DNA of 64,000 bases from NCBI RefSeq assembly GCF_040939785.1, contig NZ_CP162553.1:1922001-1986000 (forward strand), given 5' to 3'. Under the pieces are notes generated by a model. The model made no database searches. It was given only the letters and a program-made list of their open reading frames with translations, and had not been told where the DNA came from. The translations under genes and the position numbers were made by a program. Positions 8,766 to 16,800 of this stretch are shown here, piece by piece. The stretch's first letter is position 1. Each line of letters starts with the position of its first letter. This DNA is from Bradyrhizobium lupini (GTDB lineage Bacteria > Pseudomonadota > Alphaproteobacteria > Rhizobiales > Xanthobacteraceae).

Positions 8766-9281
8766 TCAGGTTCGCGACTTGCTCCAGTCGGGACCGACCG
8801 GCCCCGATACGCCTTCGAACGCGCCCTCGACCAGCTCGATGACGAGGAGCCGGCTGTAATCGACCGGGCCCGGCATGGTGACGCGTCCCTTGGGGACTTG
8901 CTTGAAGCCGACGCGGCTGTAATAGGGTTCGTCGCCGACCAGCAGCACCAGCCGATGGCCCTGCGCCTTGGCATCGTTCAGCGCGCGCTCGAGCAGCAGC
9001 CGGCCGACGCCGCGGCTGCGGAACGGAGGCTCGACCGTCAGAGGACCGAGCAGCAACGCCGGCGTGTCGCCCACGCAAATCGGCAATTGCCGGACGGATC
9101 CGACCAGCAACGTACCGACGCGGGCGGTGAAGGATAGATCGAGCACATGGTCCACGTGCTCGCGGATGCGGTACGCGCTGAGCACGAAGCGGCCCGGTCC
9201 GAAGGTGCGTTCGTGCAGCCGCTCGATCGCCTGAGCATCGCCGACGGCTTCCGACCGGATGGTGAGGGAAAGATCGTTCAT
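8766..9281 (-). CDS. GNAT family N-acetyltransferase, YhbS-like
   Basis: A 171-residue single-domain GNAT protein. The acetyl-CoA pyrophosphate loop RSRGVG is at residues 88-93 after the strand LLLGPLTVEP. The later YYSRVGF segment at about 120-126 is typical of the YhbS-like subgroup. Such enzymes transfer acetyl from acetyl-CoA to amines on small molecules or proteins; the acceptor cannot be read from the sequence. It lies upstream of the methyltransferase on the same strand with a 37-base gap, so shared transcription is possible. Confidence 0.8.
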   Translation of the reverse strand: MNDLSLTIRSEAVGDAQAIERLHERTFGPGRFVLSAYRIREHVDHVLDLSFTARVGTLLVGSVRQLPICVGDTPALLLGPLTVEPPFRSRGVGRLLLERALNDAKAQGHRLVLLVGDEPYYSRVGFKQVPKGRVTMPGPVDYSRLLVIELVEGAFEGVSGPVGPDWSKSRT

Positions 9282-9347
9282 CGCGTCGGCGGGATATCAC
9301 CTTGGAGGGCAGCGGTCTATACGATTGCGCCCGGCCCCCGAGGCATT

Positions 9348-10295
9348 TCAGCTCCTCCCGAGCGGTGGTTGGGACAGGTAGGCGAGCATCTTCATTTCCC
9401 GCCGCCCACGCGTCACGGTGTCGAGCACGAGCCCCGACGAAGCCGAAAGCAGCGCCATGATCATCAGGCCCATGGAGAGGACGGCGGTCGGCAGGCGCGG
9501 TACCAGGCCGGTTTCGAGGAAGGTGATCACCACGGGCAATCCGAAAGCGATCGACAGCAGCGCGAAGAGGATGCCGATCGCCGAAAAGAAGCGCAGCGGC
9601 CGCTCCAACCGGTTGAGCTTCAGCATCGTGTTGAAGATGCGCAACCCATCCTGCCAGGTATTGAGCTTGGAGAAGGAGCCTTCCGGGCGCGCATAATAGG
9701 GCGTCTCCACCTCGGCGACCGGCAGCGACAATTCCAGCGCATAGACCGAGAACTCGGTCTCGATCTCGAAACCGCCGGACAGGACGGGAAAGGATTTGAC
9801 GAAGCGGCGGGAGAACACGCGGTAACCGGACAAGATGTCCTTGAAGGTGTGGCCGAAAGTCGATGCCAGGAAACCGGTGAACAGCCGATTGCCGATGCGA
9901 TGACCGCGCCGGTAGGCCGCTTGCGATTGATCGACACGCAGGCCGACAACCATATCCAGATGCTCGTCGAGGAGCTGGTCGATCATGCGCGACGCGCTCG
10001 GCGCGTCGTAGGTCGCATCGCCATCGACGAGCACGTAGATGTCGGCTTCGATGTCTGCGAACATGCGGCGAACGACGTGGCCTTTGCCCTGGCGCCGTTC
10101 GCTGCGCACGATCGCTCCCGCCTCGCGCGCGACCGCCGCGGTACGGTCGGTCGAATTGTTGTCGTACACGTAGACCTCGGCCGCAGGCAGGGCCTTGCGG
10201 AAATCGGCGACGACCGTCGCGACGGCGGCTTCCTCATTGTAGCAGGGCACCAGCACGGCGACCCGAAATGGCCATGACGTCGTCGATTCAGACAA
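9348..10295 (-). CDS. Family 2 glycosyltransferase, DPM1/GtrB-like
   Basis: A 315-residue GT-A fold enzyme with two C-terminal membrane helices (about 233-260 and 268-292), the usual plan of polyprenyl-phosphate sugar synthases such as GtrB and bacterial DPM1 homologues. The nucleotide-sugar motif YDNNSTD is at residues 44-50 and the metal-binding DGD at 91-93. These enzymes load a sugar onto undecaprenyl phosphate at the inner membrane to feed GT-C transferases. The start is a TTG at 10295 with AGGGA about 8 bases upstream. Its product could supply lipid-linked sugars to the GT-C-like protein at 6838-8004 or the PMT-type enzyme at 52.2 kb, but this is inference. Confidence 0.8.
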   Translation of the reverse strand: MSESTTSWPFRVAVLVPCYNEEAAVATVVADFRKALPAAEVYVYDNNSTDRTAAVAREAGAIVRSERRQGKGHVVRRMFADIEADIYVLVDGDATYDAPSASRMIDQLLDEHLDMVVGLRVDQSQAAYRRGHRIGNRLFTGFLASTFGHTFKDILSGYRVFSRRFVKSFPVLSGGFEIETEFSVYALELSLPVAEVETPYYARPEGSFSKLNTWQDGLRIFNTMLKLNRLERPLRFFSAIGILFALLSIAFGLPVVITFLETGLVPRLPTAVLSMGLMIMALLSASSGLVLDTVTRGRREMKMLAYLSQPPLGRS

Positions 10296-10357
10296 TCTTC
10301 ATCCCTCGTCCATGCGCCGACACCGCAGGCGCGGCGATCTACTAGCACGGGCAGCCA

Positions 10358-10849
10358 TCATCGCCACGTCGCAATCCGCGGCCTGCCGTCCAGCACTTCG
10401 GCGATCCGCAGCCGCGTGCCCGGCGTGGTCCCTTCGGGCAGCGCAGTGACCGCGAAGAATCCGCACTCCGCGATCTCGCGGTTGGGCGCGGGCAGGCGAT
10501 CCTGCTTGAACTGCCTGACGACGTAGACCGCGACATGGTCGCGGCGGGAGACGTGGCTGTTGAGGAAGATGCCGTGCAGCACGGCGTCGCCGGTGAGATC
10601 GATATCCCCCTCCTCCTTGAGCTCGCGGCGCATCGCGTGCTCCATGGTCTCGCCGAGATCGACGCCGCCGCCGGGCAGATACCAGCCCGTGACGTAGCTG
10701 TGCCTGACCAGGAACACCCTGGTGTCGGCATCCACCACCACGGCGCGGACGCCGAGCGTCATCCCGCGGACCAGCAGGAAATAGGCGTGGAAGATTCGCC
10801 GCAGCAGCGGCTCGAATTTCCGTCGGACGCTGTTCAGACGTTCCCCCAT
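10358..10849 (-). CDS. Nudix hydrolase
   Basis: A 163-residue protein with a near-complete Nudix box at residues 61-83: GGVDLGE then REL-x-EE-x-D-I. The usual glycine near the end of the box is replaced by Asp82, while the metal-binding REL-x-EE acids are present. Nudix enzymes hydrolyse nucleoside diphosphates linked to another group; the substrate is not predictable here. The ATG at 10849 is chosen over the one nine codons upstream because AGGGAG sits five bases before it. A hydrophobic stretch at about 20-28 may be a buried strand rather than a membrane helix. It stands alone, divergent from the metallophosphoesterase. Confidence 0.8.
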   Translation of the reverse strand: MGERLNSVRRKFEPLLRRIFHAYFLLVRGMTLGVRAVVVDADTRVFLVRHSYVTGWYLPGGGVDLGETMEHAMRRELKEEGDIDLTGDAVLHGIFLNSHVSRRDHVAVYVVRQFKQDRLPAPNREIAECGFFAVTALPEGTTPGTRLRIAEVLDGRPRIATWR

Positions 10850-10929
10850 CGGGCTCCCTTGATGCCCCGCTTGCACCTAGCCTGCGACCTTGCCATTACA
10901 GCGGACGAATAGCGAGGCAATCGCCCCCC

Positions 10930-11811
10930 ATGGCTCCCTTCACGCTCGCCCATCTGTCCGACCCGCATCTGCCGCCGCTGCCGAAGCCGCGGCTGATCGA
11001 GCTCGCCGGCAAGCGCGCGTTCGGCTATGTCAACTGGACGCGCAACCGTCACAAATACCAGCGCCGCGAGGTGCTCGACGCCCTTGTCGCCGACGTGAAG
11101 GCGCAAGGTCCCGACCACATCGCGGTCACAGGCGATCTCGTCAATCTGGCGCTGGAGGCGGAGTTCGCGCCGGCGCGCGCCTGGCTCGACGGCGTCGGTC
11201 CGCCCGACCGCGTCACCACGATTCCCGGCAATCACGACGCTTATGTCCGCGCTACCTTTCATCGCTTCGGCGAAACCTTCGCGCCCTATCTTGCGGGCGA
11301 CGATGGCCGTATCGGCTTTCCGAGCCTGCGCCGGCGCGGGCCGCTCGCACTGATCAGCCTGTCCACGGCGGTGCCCACCTTGCCGTTGATGGCGACAGGC
11401 GCGCTCGGACGCGAACAGCTCGCGGCGCTCGAAGAGGTGCTCGAGCGGCTCGCAACCGAGGACGTCTTTCGCGTGCTGCTGGTGCATCATCCCCTGAAGT
11501 CCGGCGCGCGCCACAAGCGCATGACTGACTCCGCCGGGCTGCTGACGCTTTTGAAACGCCACGGCGTCGAGTTGATCCTGCATGGACACGACCACATTCA
11601 TTCGACGATGTGGTTCGAGGGACCCAACGGCAATATTCCGGCCCTCGGCGTGCCGTCGGCCTCCGCGCTCGCGCACGGCCGCACCCCGGCTGCGGCCTAC
11701 AATCTGTTCACGATCGAGAAGGACAACGCCGGCTGGCGTTGCGAGCAGACGGTGCGGAGCCTGGGGGTTGGACTTCAGATCGGACAGATCAAGCATGTGA
11801 GATTGATTTGA
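10930..11811 (+). CDS. Calcineurin-like metallophosphoesterase
   Basis: A 293-residue phosphoesterase with the full set of dimetal motifs in order: D-x-H at residues 11-13, GDLVN, GNHD, a His in HHPLKSG, and GHDH. This family cleaves phosphomono- or diesters, including cyclic nucleotides, nucleotide sugars and DNA, using two divalent metals. There is no signal peptide, so a cytoplasmic protein is likely. It faces away from the Nudix gene across about 80 bases. A short palindromic repeat follows the stop codon and may help end transcription. Substrate unknown. Confidence 0.85.
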   Translation: MAPFTLAHLSDPHLPPLPKPRLIELAGKRAFGYVNWTRNRHKYQRREVLDALVADVKAQGPDHIAVTGDLVNLALEAEFAPARAWLDGVGPPDRVTTIPGNHDAYVRATFHRFGETFAPYLAGDDGRIGFPSLRRRGPLALISLSTAVPTLPLMATGALGREQLAALEEVLERLATEDVFRVLLVHHPLKSGARHKRMTDSAGLLTLLKRHGVELILHGHDHIHSTMWFEGPNGNIPALGVPSASALAHGRTPAAAYNLFTIEKDNAGWRCEQTVRSLGVGLQIGQIKHVRLI

Positions 11812-11818
11812 GGCCGCC

Positions 11819-11838
11819 CGTCATTGCTCGCAATGACG
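11819..11838. repeat. Remnant of repeat family B (terminal palindrome only)
   Basis: CGTCATTG and CGCAATGACG face each other with two bases between them. These are the outer ends of the family B element seen complete at 23580-23665 and 42191-42270, with the middle missing. As RNA it makes a hairpin between the convergent genes that end at 11811 and 11851. Confidence 0.6.
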
Positions 11839-11850
11839 ACGGCGAACGTC

Positions 11851-12405
11851 TCACCAGCTCCGCAGCGCCGCGAGCACGGCAACACCGAACAGCGCGGCGG
11901 CGCCGAGCACAAATCCGAACACGAACGGCCACACGCGCGAGCGGCGCCGCGGCGGCGCTAGCTCGGGCTTCGGCTCGGGCGGGACCACCATCGCATGCTC
12001 GCGTTCGATCATGCGGCGGGCGACATAATCAGTCACGGCCTCGACGATGACAGCGGTGTCGTGCGATTCGGCGAGCACGATGCGGCCGAAGCGGGTGTCC
12101 TGCACGAAGCGGTACATTCGCTTGTCACGCCCCATCAAGATATGCGCGACGACGTCGATCCAGAGCCTGGGCGTGTCGCCCTGGCTGATGCCACGGTCGA
12201 ACAGGTCGATCTGATCGGGCACCTGCGCGAACAGGGGATCGAGCAGATCGTTGAGGATCTCGAGCCGCGCCACCTCGGCATCGCGCAAATCGACGACGAC
12301 GCCGGTCCGGTCGGCGGCCTCGATCCGCGCGCGCAACAGCGCATCGCGCAGCCGCACCGGGCGCGGCTGGCTGGGATGGATCCCGCTGGTCTCGGGCTCT
12401 GACAT
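11851..12405 (-). CDS. Hypothetical protein with C-terminal membrane anchor
   Basis: About 184 residues from the ATG at 12405 (MSEPETSG). The first 130 residues look soluble and acidic, with segments such as LFDRGISQGDTPRLWIDVVA and the repeated DxV-type strands of a globular fold. A Pro/Arg-rich linker (PPEPKPELAPPRRRSRVW) follows, then a single hydrophobic helix at about 163-181, giving a tail-anchored layout. I recognise no domain. It is convergent with the metallophosphoesterase gene. Probably a conserved rhizobial protein of unknown function. Confidence 0.6.
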   Translation of the reverse strand: MSEPETSGIHPSQPRPVRLRDALLRARIEAADRTGVVVDLRDAEVARLEILNDLLDPLFAQVPDQIDLFDRGISQGDTPRLWIDVVAHILMGRDKRMYRFVQDTRFGRIVLAESHDTAVIVEAVTDYVARRMIEREHAMVVPPEPKPELAPPRRRSRVWPFVFGFVLGAAALFGVAVLAALRSW

Positions 12406-12524
12406 TGGCGGCCTCGTCCTCACTTGGCGGGATTAACCTATCAGCAACCAAAGTGTCCGCAAAGGGCCTACAATTCCAGTGACTTACGACGCCCACAAAT
12501 CTTTCACCTGTGCCAAAAACAGAC

Positions 12525-12554
12525 GGTCCCACCCGGCTTGCGCCGGATGGGACC
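12525..12554 (-). terminator. Rho-independent terminator after the DUF4170 gene
   Basis: GGTCCCACCCGGC (12525-12537) pairs with GCCGGATGGGACC (12542-12554) with one mismatch and a four-base loop. On the minus strand the stem is followed by GTCTGTTTTT. It lies 50 bases past the stop of the DUF4170 gene. Confidence 0.8.
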
Positions 12555-12604
12555 CTCCGTCCTTGGACGTCTTCTTATTCAGATTGGCATGCAAGTTCAG
12601 ATTG

Positions 12605-12811
12605 TCACGCCGAGACCCGCGACGGCTCTTCCACGATCGAGAAGCGGACGCCCGCCTTGTGGCGGTTCTCTTCCGAGACCGAGCGCCAGGCGTCCTCGGC
12701 CTCCTTGCGGGTCTTGAACGGACCCTGCACCTGGGCCGAACCTTCCACGAGCTTGTGGAAGTTCATCGAACCGAACTCGCCGCCGATCACCCAGAAATTG
12801 CTGTTGGTCAT
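12605..12811 (-). CDS. DUF4170 domain protein
   Basis: A 68-residue protein with the compact DUF4170 pattern: FWVIGGEFGSMNFHKLVEG at the start, then GPFKTRKEAEDAWRSVSEEN and a final beta strand RFSIVEE. The ATG at 12811 has AGGAGACGACA directly upstream, a good ribosome site. It follows the isocitrate lyase gene by 29 bases on the same strand and precedes the terminator at 12525-12554, so the two form a short operon. The family is small and of unknown function, known mostly in alphaproteobacteria. The link to aceA suggests induction on acetate or fatty acids, by inference. Confidence 0.85.
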   Translation of the reverse strand: MTNSNFWVIGGEFGSMNFHKLVEGSAQVQGPFKTRKEAEDAWRSVSEENRHKAGVRFSIVEEPSRVSA

Positions 12812-12840
12812 TGTCGTCTCCTGTCGATTAGCGTGATGCG

Positions 12841-14472
12841 TTAGCCGAACTGGTTCATCGTGTTGTGGGCACCGCCCGCCTTCAGGGCAGCCTCGCCGGC
12901 GAAGTATTCCTTGTGGTCGTCGCCGATGTCGGAGCCGGCCATGTTCTGATGCTTGGCGCAGGCGATACCCTGACGGATCTCGGCGCGCTGGACGTTCTTG
13001 ACATAGCCGAGCATTCCCTGGTCGCCGAAATATTCCTTCGCCAGATTGTCCGTCGATAGCGCCGCCGTGTGATAGGTCGGCAACGTGATCAGGTGGTGGA
13101 AGATGCCGGCACGCTTGGCCGAATCCGCCTGGAAGGTACGGATGCGCTCGTCGGCTTCCTTCCCCAGCGGCGTATCGTCGTATTCCGGCTTCATCAGCTC
13201 GGCACGATTGTACTTGCTGACGTCCTTCCCGGCTTCCTTCATGGCGTCGTAGACCTGCCAACGGAAGTTGAGGGTCCAGTTGAACGAGGGCGAGTTGTTG
13301 TAGGCCAGCTTCGCGTTCGGAACCACCTTGCGGATCCGGTCGACCATCTTGGCGATCTGCTCGATATGCGGCTTCTCGGTTTCGATCCAGAGCAGGTCGG
13401 CGCCGTTCTGCAGCGAGGTGATGCAATCCAGCACGCAGCGGTCTTCGCCGGTGCCCGGGCGGAACTGATAGAGATTGGAGGGCAGGCGCTTCGGACGCAT
13501 CATCTTGCCGTTACGGTTGATGATGACGTCGCCGTTGCGGGCGTTCTCCGCGGTCACTTCCTCGCAATCCAGGAAGCTGTTGTACTGGTCGCCGAGGTCG
13601 CCGGGCTTGTTGCTGACCGCGATCTGCTGGGTCAGGCCGGCACCGAGCGAGTCGGTGCGGGTCACGACGATGCCGTCTTCAACGCCGAGTTCGAGGAAGG
13701 CGTGACGGCAGGCCCGGATCTTGGCCAGGAACACCTCGTGCGGCACGGTGACCTTGCCGTCCTGGTGGCCGCACTGCTTTTCGTCCGAGACCTGGTTCTC
13801 GATCTGGAGCGCGCAGGCACCCGCCTCGATCATCTTCTTGGCGAGCAGATAGGTGGCCTCCGCATTGCCGAAGCCAGCGTCGATGTCGGCGATGACGGGC
13901 ACGACATGGGTCTGGAAGTTATCGATCTTCTCGATCAGCTCCTTCTCTCTGGTCTTGTCGCCTTCCTTGCGGGCCTTATCGAGGTTGCGGAAGATATCGT
14001 TCAGCTCGCGCAGATCGGCCTGACGCAGGAAGGTGTAGAGCTCTTCGATCAGCGCCGGCACCGAGGTCTTCTCGTGCATCGACTGGTCCGGCAGCGGGCC
14101 GAACTCGGAGCGCAGCGCCGCGATCATCCAGCCGGACAGGTACAGATAGGTGCGATCGGTCTTGCCAAAGTGCTTCTTGACCGAGATCAGCTTCTGCTGG
14201 GCGATGAAGCCGTGCCAGCAGCCCAACGACTGCGTGTACTTGGTGGGGTCGCCGTCGTAGGCGGCCATGTCGGCCCGCATCAGCGCCGCGGTGTAGCGAG
14301 CGACGTCGAGGCCGGTCTTGAAGCGATTCTGCAGGCGCATGCGGGCGACGGCCTCGGCCGACACCCCGTTCCAGGTCGGCTGGGTCTCAAGGAGCGACCG
14401 GGCCGCCTCGACCTCACTCTGATACGAGGCAGGGGCCTGGAAGGTGCTGATGCCGCGGGGCTGGTAATTCAT
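12841..14472 (-). CDS. aceA: Isocitrate lyase
   Basis: A 543-residue isocitrate lyase, which splits isocitrate into glyoxylate and succinate in the glyoxylate bypass, allowing growth on acetate and fatty acids. The catalytic Cys is Cys234 in KQCGH (residues 232-236), matching the KKCGH signature with Gln for the second Lys. Metal and substrate residues are visible around IADIDAGFGN (194-203). The length fits the long bacterial form (about 530-550 aa). Start at 14472 (MNYQPRG); the upstream extension in the same frame is unlike the family. It is divergent from the RamB-like regulator at 14695 and shares a 222-base control region with it. Confidence 0.95.
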   Translation of the reverse strand: MNYQPRGISTFQAPASYQSEVEAARSLLETQPTWNGVSAEAVARMRLQNRFKTGLDVARYTAALMRADMAAYDGDPTKYTQSLGCWHGFIAQQKLISVKKHFGKTDRTYLYLSGWMIAALRSEFGPLPDQSMHEKTSVPALIEELYTFLRQADLRELNDIFRNLDKARKEGDKTREKELIEKIDNFQTHVVPVIADIDAGFGNAEATYLLAKKMIEAGACALQIENQVSDEKQCGHQDGKVTVPHEVFLAKIRACRHAFLELGVEDGIVVTRTDSLGAGLTQQIAVSNKPGDLGDQYNSFLDCEEVTAENARNGDVIINRNGKMMRPKRLPSNLYQFRPGTGEDRCVLDCITSLQNGADLLWIETEKPHIEQIAKMVDRIRKVVPNAKLAYNNSPSFNWTLNFRWQVYDAMKEAGKDVSKYNRAELMKPEYDDTPLGKEADERIRTFQADSAKRAGIFHHLITLPTYHTAALSTDNLAKEYFGDQGMLGYVKNVQRAEIRQGIACAKHQNMAGSDIGDDHKEYFAGEAALKAGGAHNTMNQFG

Positions 14473-14580
14473 GTGCCTGATCCTTTCACGACGATGGCAC
14501 CGCCATCGACATTCTTGACAATGCATTGCGAGATGCGTGTCAGAAGCTAAACGCGAGAAAGCCTAGCTCGTATAGTAGTC

Positions 14581-14650
14581 TTGTATTTGAATGGTGATGT
14601 CATGTAACATAGGTGATTGTAATAAATGTCACTTTGTAAAACTTGTAAAG
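14581..14650. promoter_or_regulatory. AT-rich control region with TTGTAAA repeats between aceA and its regulator
   Basis: The divergent intergenic region turns sharply AT-rich here. It holds ACTTTGTAAAACTTGTAAAG at 14631-14650, a close direct repeat of [T/C]TTGTAAA, plus weaker copies (GATTGTAATAAA at 14615-14626, CTTGTATTTG at 14579-14588). Corynebacterial RamB binds AAAACTTTGCAAA-like sites, and the resemblance makes this the best operator candidate for the neighbouring RamB-like protein. The repeats are seen; binding is inferred. Confidence 0.4.
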
Positions 14651-14694
14651 AATATAGGTCAGTAAGACTGCCTTACGACTTTGGAGACCTGAGA

Positions 14695-16140
14695 ATGCCC
14701 GCCGGATCCGGTAAGAAGCTCTTCGTCGGCCCGCGCTTCCGGCGGATCCGGCAGCAATTGGGGCTGTCGCAGACTCAGATCGCCGAGGGGCTCGGGATCT
14801 CGCCGAGCTATGTCAACTTGATCGAGCGCAACCAGCGTCCGGTGACTGCGCAGATCCTGCTACGGCTGGCCGAAACCTACGACCTCGACCTGCGCGACCT
14901 CGCGACCGCCGACGAGGACCGCTTCTTCGCCGAACTCAACGAGATCTTCTCCGACCCGCTGTTCCGCCAGATCGACGTTCCCAAGCAGGAACTGCGCGAT
15001 CTGGCCGAGCTTTGCCCCGGCGTCACCCATGCGCTGCAACGGCTCTATGCCGCCTATACCGAGGCCCGCCAGGGCGAGACGCTGGCCGCGGCGCAAATGG
15101 CCGACCGCGACGTCGGCACCCGCTATGAGGCCAATCCGGTCGAGCGCGTCCGCGAGCTGATCGAGGCCAACCGCAACTACTTTCCGGAACTCGAGCAGGC
15201 CGCGGAGACTCTGCGCGACGGACTGAACGTGCCGGCCGAAGAGCTTTATGCGGCACTGGCGGCACGGCTGCGCGAAAAGCATTCGATCCAGACCCGCATC
15301 ATGCCGGTGGACGTGATGCGCGAGACGCTGAGGCGCTTCGACCGCCATCGGCGCCAGCTCCTGATCTCCGAACTGGTCGACCCGCCCGGCCGCGCGTTCC
15401 AGCTCGCCTTTCAGCTCGGCCTCGTTGAATGCGCGCAGCATCTGGAGACCATCATCGGCCGCGCCGGCGCGCTCGACGACACACCGCGCCGCCTATTCCG
15501 GATCACGCTCGGCAACTACTTTGCGGCCGCGGTGATGATGCCCTACCCGGCCTTCCTGGCCGCGGCAGAAGCGTTGAACTACGACATCCATCTGCTGGCG
15601 CAGCGCTTCAATTCCGGCTTCGAGCAGGTCTGCCATCGGCTCACCACCCTGCAGCGGCCGAACGCGCGCGGCATCCCGTTCTTCCTCTTGCGCGTCGACA
15701 ATGCAGGCAATGTCTCGAAGCGATTTTCGTCGGGCACGTTCCCGTTCTCGAAATTCGGCGGCACGTGTCCGTTGTGGAACGTGCACTCGACCTTCGACAC
15801 GCCTGACCGCCTGCTGAAGCAGGTGATCGAGCTGCCGGACGGCACGCGCTATTTCTCGATCGCGCAGATGGTGCGCCGCCCCGTCGCGCCGCACCCGCTG
15901 CCACAGCCGCGCTTCGCCATTGGCCTCGGCTGCGAGATCCGGCACGCCGCGCGCCTCGTCTACGCTGCCGGCATCGATCTGGAGAAAACGGAGGGCACGC
16001 CGATCGGCGTCAACTGCCGTCTCTGCGAGCGCGAAAACTGCGCCCAGCGCGCCGAGCCGCCGATCACGCGCACCCTGATCCTGGACGAGACGACGCGGCG
16101 GGTGTCGAGCTTTGCATTCTCGAATGCGAGGGAGCTGTAA
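14695..16140 (+). CDS. XRE-family short-chain fatty acyl regulator, RamB-like
   Basis: A 481-residue regulator. Residues about 11-66 are a Cro/CI helix-turn-helix (IRQQLGLSQTQIAEGLGISP). The middle contains an ImmA/IrrE-like region with the DUF2083 domain towards the C-terminus, with a Cys pair in CRLCERENCAQ. This architecture is that of RamB/ScfR-type regulators of acetate, propionate and glyoxylate-bypass genes. I chose ATG 14695 (GGAGA 9 bases upstream); the longer frame from 14626 overlaps the repeat-rich control region. Divergent placement beside aceA argues that it controls aceA and itself in response to an acyl-CoA or related metabolite. Confidence 0.8.
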   Translation: MPAGSGKKLFVGPRFRRIRQQLGLSQTQIAEGLGISPSYVNLIERNQRPVTAQILLRLAETYDLDLRDLATADEDRFFAELNEIFSDPLFRQIDVPKQELRDLAELCPGVTHALQRLYAAYTEARQGETLAAAQMADRDVGTRYEANPVERVRELIEANRNYFPELEQAAETLRDGLNVPAEELYAALAARLREKHSIQTRIMPVDVMRETLRRFDRHRRQLLISELVDPPGRAFQLAFQLGLVECAQHLETIIGRAGALDDTPRRLFRITLGNYFAAAVMMPYPAFLAAAEALNYDIHLLAQRFNSGFEQVCHRLTTLQRPNARGIPFFLLRVDNAGNVSKRFSSGTFPFSKFGGTCPLWNVHSTFDTPDRLLKQVIELPDGTRYFSIAQMVRRPVAPHPLPQPRFAIGLGCEIRHAARLVYAAGIDLEKTEGTPIGVNCRLCERENCAQRAEPPITRTLILDETTRRVSSFAFSNAREL

Positions 16141-16150
16141 AGCACACCGT

Positions 16151-16251
16151 TGTCATGCCCCGCGAAGGCGGGGCATCCAGTACGCCGCGCCTATCGGTTC
16201 AATCCCTGCCGTCTCGGAGTACTGGACGCCCGGTCAAGCCGGGCGATGACA
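16151..16251. repeat. Dispersed palindromic repeat family A, copy 1
   Basis: A 101-bp element bounded by TGTCAT and ATGACA. Each arm carries its own small hairpin (GCCCCGC...GCGGGGC and GCCCGG...CCGGGC), and inner segments CATCCAGTAC and GTACTGGA also pair, so the whole can fold as a branched structure. Related copies lie at 21518-21619 and 55591-55695. It sits between the RamB-like gene and a convergent gene. Confidence 0.85.
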
Positions 16252-16277
16252 GTTGAATGTGCGGCTGCACCCAATCC

Positions 16278-16571
16278 CTACGCCAGCGTATGCACGATCA
16301 CCGGCCCGGCGGCGGCGCGGGCGTCGCCTGCAAGCAGCGCGCCCAGATCCTTCTCGATCCAGGCGATCGCACGCCTGTTCGCCTCCTCCGCCTGCTCGAA
16401 TTTGTCGAAGATCGAAATCGCCGTGACCGTGTCGTCACCGGCATAGACGACGTAATAGGCGCGGAAGCCGTCGACGTCGCTGATGATCGGAACGGCGCCT
16501 TCCTTGATACGGCGCGCCAGCTCTTCGGCGCTCCCGCTTTTTGCCTTGGCCTGACGGATGGCGGCATACAT
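16278..16571 (-). CDS. Small ABM-like (dimeric alpha/beta barrel) hypothetical protein
   Basis: A 97-residue protein from ATG 16571 (MYAAIRQAKA). The order of elements fits a dimeric alpha/beta barrel as in antibiotic-biosynthesis-monooxygenase-like proteins: a first strand and helix (SAEELARRIKEG), then GFRAYYVVYAGDDTVTAISIFDKFEQAEEAN, with strand, strand and the helix after IF.. that these proteins show. No catalytic residue is diagnostic. It is convergent with the regulator at 14695, with repeat A between them. Function unknown; the fold call is moderate. Confidence 0.6.
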   Translation of the reverse strand: MYAAIRQAKAKSGSAEELARRIKEGAVPIISDVDGFRAYYVVYAGDDTVTAISIFDKFEQAEEANRRAIAWIEKDLGALLAGDARAAAGPVIVHTLA

Positions 16572-16800
16572 GGCATCCTCGCTTCCGGCTATCTGGTTTG
16601 AGGGCTTGGTGCCCGGACCGCATGCTACGCCGAAGCGCGCGGGCAATCCACGCTTGGTTAACTCGGCGCTAATTCAGTTCCGCGATCCGCAACGATCGAT
16701 TAAGCACGCCTCAACATCGCTGCCTTAGTCTCGCCCCACTCACTTTTCGCAAACAACGGCGGCTTATTCTGCCGCGTGAAGTGACATCAGGGGGTTCATC

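Noticed and set aside
8728..8974. A 5' extension of the methyltransferase gene to 8974
   Set aside because: The extra 82 residues are Arg/Ser-rich and lie antiphase inside the GNAT gene.
13069..14550. A 493-codon open frame opposite isocitrate lyase
   Set aside because: Antisense shadow; aceA on the minus strand is complete with its catalytic motif.
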